In this document: piece after piece, positions 1-5,418 of the stretch
How positions within the stretch are numbered: position 1 is the stretch's first letter
How the letters are laid out: every line of letters begins with the position of its first letter
Assembly: GCA_044508215.1 (NCBI GenBank)
Contig: JBIQID010000124.1
Span: 1 to 9,354, forward strand
DNA from: JAEZFI01 sp044508215
GTDB taxonomy: Bacteria > Actinomycetota > Acidimicrobiia > Acidimicrobiales > Microtrichaceae
Reading direction: 5' to 3'
Length of the DNA stretch: 9,354 nt
The notes under the pieces: generated by a model
The model's input: the letters and a program-made list of their open reading frames with translations, nothing else
The model's database searches: none
What the model was told of the DNA's origin: nothing
Translations under genes and position numbers: made by a program

Positions 1-1276
1 GCAGCATCGCCTCGTCGGTGCCGGTCCGGCTCCCCGGGCGGAGGCTCCGGCCGCCAGTGAGGTGGAGGACTGGGTCGACGAGCGGGAAGCGGTCGGGAGC
101 CCGGCCAGGAAGGGTGGTGGGTGGCATCCCCCACAGGTCCCTGTCCGACGAGCGGGTCTGCAGCAGCCACTCGACGTCGCCGACGTGGCCCCGTGCCAGC
201 TCGGACCGACCCTCGTCGACCTCAGGCGGCGCGGTCGCCTGACGTGCCAGTTCGGCCTCCCACGCTGCGGCCTCGAGCACCACCGACTGGGCGACGCGGG
301 CCATCTCTTGGCGGGAGGGCAGGAGTGCAGGATCGCCGGCTGCTGCCGCTACGTGAAGGAGCGAGCCGTTCGCGGCGAGGGTCGTGAGCTCCCTGCGGTG
401 CGTCCCTTGGTCGTCGTGTTCGATCCATCGACGCTCCCCTTCGAGGTCGACGCGGACGTCGAAGGGGACCGGGCGGAGACCGTCGGAGTGGAGGCGCAAG
501 CCAGCCGCGACCAGGCTCGCCTCCGATCCGTCGATGGTCGCGACCGTCAGGGCCTCAGCCTGGTCACGCACGTAGTTGCGGACGTGGGCACCTCGCGCAC
601 CCATCGTGGCACTCCAATGAGTGATCGTGGGTGCCCAGAGGACGGTGCCGAGGTTCTCGAGAGCGGCTCCGTCGAGGTGCGAAACGAGCTCCCAGCCACG
701 GGGCACCGCGGTCAGGGTCGGCAGGTCACCCTCCAGGGTCGCGAGCTCCGCGATGGCGTCGATCACCTCCATCGGCGCGTCCGCGGAGTGGACCCTCAGT
801 CCTCGGTCGCCGTCGATGCGGACGATGACCTGGCGCGGGAGAGACGGCTCGCCGGCGGAGTCGTCGCCGCGGATGCCCTCGGGGAACCGCCATCGATCGG
901 CTCCGTACTCGACCTCGTCGCTCGGGTAGCCCGGGACCGCCTGCTCGAGCCCGCCCTGGTTGCCCGAGCCGTCGACGAGCGCGACGAACACCACCTCGTC
1001 GGGATCGCCGCTCCACTCTTCAGGTGCGACCACGAGGAACGGCTCGACGCCCCCGACCGAGTCGTCGCTGAGCACCGGTTCCCGCTTCGGCTCGATGGCC
1101 ACGTCGAGCTCGAAGCCATCGGGGACCCAGCCGACGGTGAACCCCTCCGACGCCACCGGAGGCACGAGCGGAGCGACCGGGGAGGTGGCCGCGCCCTCCT
1201 CACCACATGCCGTCAGGGTGGCTGCCAGGACCAGCGTCGCCACCGACACGGTCAACCGCAGGCTGCTGACCCCCAT
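1..1276 (-). CDS. Secreted lipoprotein of unknown function, partial (3' end beyond the left edge)
   Basis: I translated the minus strand from the ATG at 1276-1274 and found 425 codons open to base 2 with no stop, so the C-terminus lies outside the window. The N-terminus is a lipoprotein signal peptide: short basic start (R7), hydrophobic stretch to about residue 21, then lipobox Leu-Thr-Ala-Cys with Cys24 as the lipidated residue. It should be exported and anchored to the outer face of the membrane. After a Pro/Val/Ala-rich linker (about 26-45) the mature part is acidic and has no further membrane segment. A short motif recurs, VPDGFEL at 51-57 and VPRGWEL at 191-197, suggesting two related modules about 140 residues apart. 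I do not recognise the family. Codon third positions are strongly G/C, as in the neighbours. The start fits a TATGGT -10 six bases upstream (leaderless); no Shine-Dalgarno is seen. The long plus-strand frame opposite it is a shadow. Confidence 0.82.
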   Translation of the reverse strand, partial: MGVSSLRLTVSVATLVLAATLTACGEEGAATSPVAPLVPPVASEGFTVGWVPDGFELDVAIEPKREPVLSDDSVGGVEPFLVVAPEEWSGDPDEVVFVALVDGSGNQGGLEQAVPGYPSDEVEYGADRWRFPEGIRGDDSAGEPSLPRQVIVRIDGDRGLRVHSADAPMEVIDAIAELATLEGDLPTLTAVPRGWELVSHLDGAALENLGTVLWAPTITHWSATMGARGAHVRNYVRDQAEALTVATIDGSEASLVAAGLRLHSDGLRPVPFDVRVDLEGERRWIEHDDQGTHRRELTTLAANGSLLHVAAAAGDPALLPSRQEMARVAQSVVLEAAAWEAELARQATAPPEVDEGRSELARGHVGDVEWLLQTRSSDRDLWGMPPTTLPGRAPDRFPLVDPVLHLTGGRSLRPGSRTGTDEAML

Positions 1277-1282
1277 GGAGGC

Positions 1283-1288
1283 ACCATA
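1283..1288 (-). promoter_or_regulatory. Predicted -10 element (TATGGT) for a leaderless lipoprotein mRNA
   Basis: On the minus strand TATGGT matches the actinobacterial TANNNT -10. It is followed by exactly six bases (GCCTCC) and then the ATG of the lipoprotein, so transcription would begin at or next to the start codon. No convincing -35 is visible; that position falls inside the hairpin that ends gltA. Inference from spacing only. Confidence 0.5.
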
Positions 1289-1300
1289 CGGGCTTCTGCT

Positions 1301-1334
1301 GCGTAGAACCCGCCCGATCCGGGCGGTTCTACGC
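1301..1334 (-). terminator. Rho-independent-like hairpin ending citrate synthase
   Basis: GCGTAGAACCCGCCCG at 1301-1316 pairs with CGGGCGGTTCTACGC at 1320-1334: a 15-bp stem with one bulged C and a 3-base loop. It begins 20 bases after the gltA stop. No U tract follows on either strand, which is common for actinobacterial terminators. It separates gltA from the downstream lipoprotein gene, which seems to have its own promoter. Confidence 0.75.
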
Positions 1335-1354
1335 AACGAAACGGTGGGGAGGCC

Positions 1355-2623
1355 TCAGCGCTGCGTCATCGGGACGTAGTCCCGGACCGGGTGCCCGATG
1401 TAGGTCTGGCGGGGCCGGTAGATCTTGCTGTCCTGCTCGAGCAGCTCGATGTAGTGGGCGAGCCACCCAGCCGTCCGCGGGATGGCGAACAGCACCGTGA
1501 ACATGTCGAGCGGGAAGCCCATCGCCTTGTAGATGAGGCCCGAGTAGAAGTCGACGTTCGGGTACAGGCGCCGGCTGATGAAGTACTCGTCGCTGAGGGC
1601 GACCTCCTCCAGCTTCAGCGCGATGTCGAGGAGCGGCGACTTGCCCGTGACCTCGAAGACCTCGTCCGCGGTGCGCTTGATGATCTTCGCCCGGGGGTCG
1701 TAGTTCTTGTACACCCGGTGCCCGAAGCCCTGGAGGCGGCCCTTGCCGGCCTTCACGGCGTCGATGAACGCCGGGACGTTCTCCATCGAGCCGATCTCCT
1801 CGAGCATCCGCAGCACTGCCTCGTTGGCGCCGCCGTGGCGCGGGCCGTAGAGGGCGGCGGTCGCCGCGGCCGTTGCCGAGTACGGGTCGGCGTGGGCCGA
1901 GCCCACCACCCGCATCGCCGTGGTGGAGCAGTTCTGCTCGTGGTCGGCGTGGAGGATGAAGAGGATGTCGAGCGCCCGGGCGAGCACCGGGTTCGCGTCG
2001 AACCGCGGCTCGGCGATCTTCCACATCATCGACAGGAAGTTCGCGGCGAAGTCGAGGCTGTTGTCCGGATAGACGAACGGCATGCCGACGCTGAACCGGT
2101 AGGCGCCGGCTGCGAGGGTCGGCATCTTGGCGACGAGGCGGACGACCTGCTTCTCGAGCACCTCGCGGTCGCGGATGTCCTTCGCCTCGGGATAGAAGGT
2201 GGAGAGGGCCCCGATGGCGGACACCAGCATGCCCATCGGGTGGGCGTCGTAGTGGAAGCCCTCCATGAACCGCTTCCGCACGTTCTCGTGGATGAACGTG
2301 TGGTGGGTGATGTCGAAGCGCCACTGCTCGAACTGCTCGGGCGTGGGGAGCTCGCCGTGGATCAGGAGGTAGGCCACCTCGAGGTAGCTCGAGTGCTCGG
2401 CGAGCTGCTCGATCGGGTAGCCCCGGTAGCGGAGGATGCCTGCCTCCCCGTCGAGCTCGGTGATCGCGCTCTCCGCCACCGCAGTGGAGGTGAACCCGGA
2501 GTCGAAGAACCACACCCCGGGAAGGAGCTTCGACCACGCCTTTGCGTCCACCCCACCGTTGATGATCGGGATCTCGGCCGATTCCCCGGTGCGGTTGTCG
2601 GTGATCGTGATGGTGTCAGCCAC
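1355..2623 (-). CDS. gltA: Citrate synthase (type I/hexameric family)
   Basis: Condenses oxaloacetate and acetyl-CoA to citrate, the entry step of the TCA cycle, in the cytoplasm. The 422-residue product has the usual length of the bacterial GltA family. Visible active-site motifs are HADHEQN at 225-231 (oxaloacetate-binding histidine), GPRHGGANE around His263, GFGHRVYKNYDPRA around His302, and NVDFYSG around Asp358; His263, His302 and Asp358 correspond to the catalytic triad. The N-terminal region (residues 1-45) has the beta-rich extension typical of GltA. The start is GTG at 2623-2621, giving MADTITI; an AGGA lies seven bases upstream, but the same bases form a TAGGAT -10 six bases before the GTG, so the mRNA may be leaderless. 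It is transcribed in the same direction as the LysR gene upstream, 111 bp away, and ends at a strong hairpin. No missing residues or frame problems are seen. Confidence 0.98.
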   Translation of the reverse strand: MADTITITDNRTGESAEIPIINGGVDAKAWSKLLPGVWFFDSGFTSTAVAESAITELDGEAGILRYRGYPIEQLAEHSSYLEVAYLLIHGELPTPEQFEQWRFDITHHTFIHENVRKRFMEGFHYDAHPMGMLVSAIGALSTFYPEAKDIRDREVLEKQVVRLVAKMPTLAAGAYRFSVGMPFVYPDNSLDFAANFLSMMWKIAEPRFDANPVLARALDILFILHADHEQNCSTTAMRVVGSAHADPYSATAAATAALYGPRHGGANEAVLRMLEEIGSMENVPAFIDAVKAGKGRLQGFGHRVYKNYDPRAKIIKRTADEVFEVTGKSPLLDIALKLEEVALSDEYFISRRLYPNVDFYSGLIYKAMGFPLDMFTVLFAIPRTAGWLAHYIELLEQDSKIYRPRQTYIGHPVRDYVPMTQR

Positions 2624-2629
2624 AAGGTC

Positions 2630-2635
2630 ATCCTA
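2630..2635 (-). promoter_or_regulatory. Predicted -10 element (TAGGAT) for gltA
   Basis: TAGGAT on the minus strand fits TANNNT and is separated from the GTG start by six bases, predicting a transcript that starts at the initiation codon. The alternative reading is that the AGGA inside it is a Shine-Dalgarno of a longer transcript from further upstream or from the LysR gene. No clear -35 is seen. Confidence 0.45.
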
Positions 2636-2734
2636 CGGGGGCGTGCTGCGGGTCCGTGACTGACCTACCCCGAGGCCGGGCGTCCACACCCCTGATGCGA
2701 CCGTTGCGGCGACGGGTCTGAGTGGGCCGGGCGC

Positions 2735-3643
2735 TCAGCGAGGATGGATGCCGGGCTGGGAGGGCCCAGCGGAACCGACCACGTCGAGAGCGAGGTCGGC
2801 GACGGCACGCTGCGCCGCTGAGGGCAGCCCTCGCCGGCGTCGGGCGAGGCCCACCGAGCGGCTGGACACGCCCTCCACCGGGACTCGTCGCCAGTCGCCG
2901 CCGATGCCGGCGGGCGCGGCGCTGGCGGGGAGGACGGCCGCACCGAACCCGGCGAAGGCCAGGGATGCGAGGAGCCTCACCCCGTCGAACTCGGCCTTCG
3001 CCTGCAGCTCGACGCCGGCTCCGTGGGCGTCGGCGTCGAGGTCGTCGCGGAAGCCCGTCCCTCGCGCCGGGAGGAGCAGCTCGTGCGCGGCCAGCTCGTC
3101 GAGGCGCACCCGGTCCAGCTCGTGCAGCGGGTGGCCGGCGGGGGCGACCAGCACCAGGTCCTCGTCGAAGAGCGGCTGGACGTCGACATCGGGATCCTGC
3201 ACCGGGAGGTTCAGCACGGCGAGGTCGATCGTGCCGGTGACCAGCTGGGGGATCAGCGACGAGGTGGTGGCGTCGAGCACCACGACGCGGATGGCGCGGT
3301 GCCGGCGCTCGAGCTCTTCGAGGAGGAGGGGGACGAGCCACCGGGCGGTGGTGCCGATCACGCCGAGCGTGACGTTCCCGCGGACGTCGTCACGCAGCGA
3401 GGCGACGTCGGACTCGAGGGCGGCGAACTCGGCTTCGATCCGCCGGGCGCGCTCGGCGACGATCTGGCCCTCCTCTGTGAGTGAGGTGGTGGCCCGGTCG
3501 ACCAGCGTCACGCCCATCTCGCGCTCGAGGCGCGACACGTGGGTGGAGATGTTGGACTGGACCGTGTGCAGGGCCCGTGCTGCAGCTGAGAAGCTGCGGT
3601 GTTCGCCCACCGCCACGAGCGCTCTGAGCTGCTTCACGTCCAT
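2735..3643 (-). CDS. LysR-family transcriptional regulator
   Basis: A 302-residue protein with the standard LysR layout. Residues 1-60 form the winged helix-turn-helix, with conserved SFSAAARALHTVQSNIS at 17-33 and the recognition helix about 28-40 leading to SRLEREMGVTLVDR. A linker helix spans about 60-88, and the periplasmic-binding-protein-like effector domain covers about 90-290, beginning GNVTLGVIGTTARWLVP. The effector ligand cannot be read from sequence. The gene sits between citrate synthase (same strand, downstream) and the 6C RNA/aconitase side, so control of gltA or acn by a TCA-cycle metabolite is a reasonable inference, by analogy with CitR and CcpC of Bacillus, but unproven. 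The start ATG at 3643 gives the canonical MDVKQLRALVAV; TATCGT lies eight bases upstream, predicting a nearly leaderless message with no Shine-Dalgarno. The last 12 residues are Pro/Gly-rich and probably disordered. Confidence 0.93.
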   Translation of the reverse strand: MDVKQLRALVAVGEHRSFSAAARALHTVQSNISTHVSRLEREMGVTLVDRATTSLTEEGQIVAERARRIEAEFAALESDVASLRDDVRGNVTLGVIGTTARWLVPLLLEELERRHRAIRVVVLDATTSSLIPQLVTGTIDLAVLNLPVQDPDVDVQPLFDEDLVLVAPAGHPLHELDRVRLDELAAHELLLPARGTGFRDDLDADAHGAGVELQAKAEFDGVRLLASLAFAGFGAAVLPASAAPAGIGGDWRRVPVEGVSSRSVGLARRRRGLPSAAQRAVADLALDVVGSAGPSQPGIHPR

Positions 3644-3651
3644 CGCCGAAA

Positions 3652-3667
3652 ACGATAACAGATATCG
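3652..3667 (-). promoter_or_regulatory. LysR-gene -10 (TATCGT) with overlapping inverted repeat
   Basis: The minus strand carries TATCGT at 3657-3652, eight bases before the LysR ATG. Overlapping it is a 5-bp inverted repeat with a 5-base spacer, CGATA-ACAGA-TATCG on the plus strand at 3653-3667. LysR proteins usually bind imperfect dyads near their own promoter, so this is a candidate autoregulatory site. Arms are short and chance is possible. Confidence 0.4.
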
Positions 3668-3678
3668 CCCGCAACAAG

Positions 3679-3707
3679 TTGAACGATCGCGCTCGCGGCA
3701 GTATCGT
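3679..3707 (+). promoter_or_regulatory. Sigma70-type promoter of the 6C RNA
   Basis: TTGAAC at 3679-3684 and TATCGT at 3702-3707 are separated by 17 bp, the best -35/-10 pair I found in the window. Initiation would fall near 3713-3715, giving a transcript of about 119 nucleotides that ends at the intrinsic terminator at 3832. Confidence 0.65.
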
Positions 3708-3713
3708 CACAGG

Positions 3714-3832
3714 CACATAGCAGCGATCAGGCGACTCCCCCTCGTCGATCGCATGCGGTCTGGCGGCAGTCCCCCCCCTGCCGAGGACCCCATCGAAGGA
3801 CCGGATCCCCCCTCCGGTCCTTCGATCTTTTT
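3714..3832 (+). ncRNA. 6C-family small RNA with C-rich hairpin loops
   Basis: This noncoding interval has the hallmark of the actinobacterial 6C RNA: consecutive hairpins whose loops are runs of at least six cytosines. Hairpin A: CGGCAG 3764-3769 pairs with CTGCCG 3778-3783, loop T plus seven C; outer GGTC 3757-3760 may pair with GACC 3786-3789. Hairpin B: a perfect 14-bp stem (3792-3805 with 3813-3826), loop T plus six C, followed by TTTTT, so it is also the terminator. A further 5' hairpin pairs GCGATC 3723-3728 with GATCGC 3747-3752 and GAC with GTC inside, leaving loop TCCCCCTC. Family knowledge: 6C RNAs (for example B11 of Mycobacterium tuberculosis) are thought to act in trans through the C loops on G-rich mRNA sites. 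A promoter sits just upstream. The 5' end is predicted, not mapped. Confidence 0.85.
3792..3832 (+). terminator. Intrinsic terminator of the 6C RNA
   Basis: ATCGAAGGACCGGA (3792-3805) and TCCGGTCCTTCGAT (3813-3826) are perfectly complementary, with a seven-base loop TCCCCCC and a U run at 3828-3832. The U tract is on the plus strand only, which sets the direction of transcription and implies a plus-strand transcript starting upstream. Confidence 0.93.
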
Positions 3833-3841
3833 CGTTCCGGA

Positions 3842-3847
3842 TAGTGT
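3842..3847 (+). promoter_or_regulatory. Predicted -10 element (TAGTGT) for the HAD/acyltransferase gene
   Basis: TAGTGT fits TANNNT and is followed by six bases (CGGCCC) and the ATG at 3854, predicting a leaderless transcript that starts at the A of ATG. Because the 6C terminator lies immediately before, the gene needs its own promoter. The -35 position overlaps the terminator stem and matches the consensus poorly. Confidence 0.5.
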
Positions 3848-3853
3848 CGGCCC

Positions 3854-5311
3854 ATGGCTCCCCAGCGCGGTGCAGAGGTGGTCAGGGCACCACGTGCGGC
3901 AGCGTTCTTCGACCTCGATCGCACGCTCCTGAGAGGTGCGAGCGGGCCGGTCTTCTCGGCCGCGATGCGCAGCGTGGGGATCATGCCGGAGCGGCCCAAC
4001 CCGTTGGAGCCGCTCCTCTTCGGGATGTTCGACCTCGTGGGCGAGAACTGGCCCACGATGATGTTCACCAAGCAGGCGGCCCGGGTGTCCCGTGGCTGGA
4101 AGGTGGAGGACGTCGAGGCCGCAGCCAAGATCGCGGCAGAGGGCCTCGTGCAGAAGGTGCTCCCGTACGCGATGGCCGAGATCGACCAGCACCGGGAGGC
4201 CGGGCGCCTGCTGGTGCTCGCCACGACCACGCCGTACGACCTGGTGCGGCCGTTCGCCGACGAGCTCGGCTTCGACGCTGTGATCGCCACCCGGTACGGG
4301 CGGGCCGACGGACGCTACGACGGCACCATCCGGGGCGAGTTCGTCTGGGGCAAGGGGAAGGCCCGAGCGGTGAAGGAGTTCGCCGAGGAGCGGGGGATCG
4401 ACCTCTCCGAGTCGTACGCCTACAGCGACAGCTACTACGACGTCCCCTTGCTCTCGATCGTGGGGCACCCGACCGCCATCAACCCGGATCCCCGCATGGC
4501 CGCCGTCGCGGCGCTCCGGCGCTGGCCCCAGAAGTGGTTCGACGTGCCGGTGGGCGTCCCGAAGTTCGCAGGGCTCGAGCCTCAGACCGCGCTGCAGTTC
4601 CTCGCGCGCCCCGAGCTGTTTCCGTTCGCCCGGTTCCGCATCTACGGGGCGAAGCGCATCCCCACCACCGGCCCCGCGATCCTCGTGGCGAACCACCGCT
4701 CGTACTTCGACCCGATCGCCATCGGCATGCTGCTCGCCAAGGTGGGGCGCCCGGTGCGCTTCCTGGGGAAGAAGGAGGTGTTCGACGCCCCGATCGTGGG
4801 AGACCTCGCCCGGGCGATGGGCGGCATCCGCGTCGACCGCGGGACGGGCAGCGACGCGCCGATCGAGGCCGCCGAGGAGGCGCTGGCCGCGGGTGACCTC
4901 GTGGCGGTGATGCCGCAGGGCACGATCCCGCGTGGGCGCGAGTTCTTCTCGCCGACGCTGAAGGGCCGGTGGGGTGCAGCCCGGCTGGCTCACGCCAGCG
5001 GTGCGCCGGTGATCCCGATCGGCCTCTGGGGCACCGAGAAGGTCTGGCCGCGCAGCTCCCGGCTGCCGAACGTCACGAACATCCTGTCGCCGCCCACGGT
5101 GACGGTGCGCGTCGGTCGACCGGTCGAGATGGGTGGAGAGGACCTCGACGCCGACACCGAGGCGATGATGGAGGCGATCGCCACGCTCCTCCCGGCAGAG
5201 GCCCGCCGCGACCGGGAACCGACGCCCGAGGAGCTGGCCTCCACGATGCCGGCAGGCGCGAAGGCCACCGACGGCGAGCACGAGGCCTCCCGCCGACCGG
5301 GGACTGACTAG
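3854..5311 (+). CDS. Bifunctional HAD-IB phosphatase / 1-acylglycerol-3-phosphate acyltransferase-like fusion
   Basis: A 485-residue two-domain protein. Domain 1 (about 15-225) is a HAD-IB (SerB-like) hydrolase: FFDLDRTLL gives nucleophile Asp20 and Asp22 with Thr24, motif II is the ATTTP threonine near 124-126, motif III a lysine near 167-169, motif IV SDSYYD at 191-196. Domain 2 (about 260-425) is a PlsC-fold acyltransferase: motif I NHRSYFD with His281 and Asp286, motif II GGIRVDR (323-329), motif III MPQGTIPRG (353-361), motif IV VIPIG (386-390). Gln355 replaces the usual Glu of (F)PEGTR. The tail (about 445-485) is charged and probably disordered. Similar fusions, such as Rv2483c of M. 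tuberculosis, are annotated as phospholipid-synthesis enzymes; a plausible role is making phosphatidic acid or acting on a related phospholipid, substrate unproven. Start: ATG at 3854, preceded by a -10 rather than a Shine-Dalgarno; GTG at codon 9 is an alternative. Confidence 0.92.
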   Translation: MAPQRGAEVVRAPRAAAFFDLDRTLLRGASGPVFSAAMRSVGIMPERPNPLEPLLFGMFDLVGENWPTMMFTKQAARVSRGWKVEDVEAAAKIAAEGLVQKVLPYAMAEIDQHREAGRLLVLATTTPYDLVRPFADELGFDAVIATRYGRADGRYDGTIRGEFVWGKGKARAVKEFAEERGIDLSESYAYSDSYYDVPLLSIVGHPTAINPDPRMAAVAALRRWPQKWFDVPVGVPKFAGLEPQTALQFLARPELFPFARFRIYGAKRIPTTGPAILVANHRSYFDPIAIGMLLAKVGRPVRFLGKKEVFDAPIVGDLARAMGGIRVDRGTGSDAPIEAAEEALAAGDLVAVMPQGTIPRGREFFSPTLKGRWGAARLAHASGAPVIPIGLWGTEKVWPRSSRLPNVTNILSPPTVTVRVGRPVEMGGEDLDADTEAMMEAIATLLPAEARRDREPTPEELASTMPAGAKATDGEHEASRRPGTD

Positions 5312-5329
5312 CCGGCTGGAGGACCGCTG

Positions 5330-5377
5330 TTCTGTTCCTCCCCCGACGTCGTGGGAGGCGTCGGGAGAGGAACAGAA
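5330..5377. terminator. Bidirectional terminator between convergent genes
   Basis: A 19-bp stem (5330-5348 with 5359-5377) has one C-A mismatch (5341/5366) and a 10-base loop. It lies 18 bp after the HAD/acyltransferase stop and 41 bp after the acn stop on the other strand, so it can serve both genes. No U tract on either side. Confidence 0.82.
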
Positions 5378-5418
5378 GCGAGCGTTGCCGTGGCTGGGGG
5401 GTTGCTGCGGCGTGGACC

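Noticed and set aside
62..1306. 414-codon plus-strand open frame
   Set aside because: It lies opposite the minus-strand lipoprotein frame, which has a signal peptide, lipobox and normal codon use. The plus product is Arg/Asp/Gly-rich with no recognisable domain, typical of an antisense GC-rich shadow.
1391..2659. 422-codon plus-strand open frame
   Set aside because: Antisense to gltA, whose catalytic motifs are unmistakable. The composition is a codon-bias artefact.
2699..2718. Weak hairpin (GACCGT with ACGGGTC) after the LysR gene
   Set aside because: Only six pairs with a bulge and no U tract. Not distinguishable from chance in GC-rich DNA, so not called a terminator.
3674..3679. Extra ACAAGT box near the 6C promoter
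   Set aside because: A single copy with no partner at 11-bp spacing. Expected by chance, so not linked to the array upstream of the GntR gene.
3714..3853. Riboswitch or attenuator leader for the HAD/acyltransferase gene
   Set aside because: The terminator and C-rich loops fit a free-standing 6C RNA better, and the downstream gene has a plausible -10 right before its start. Kept only as an alternative.
2748..3932. 394-codon plus-strand open frame
   Set aside because: Antisense to the LysR gene, then crosses the 6C RNA and its terminator. Ser/Arg-rich with no domain.
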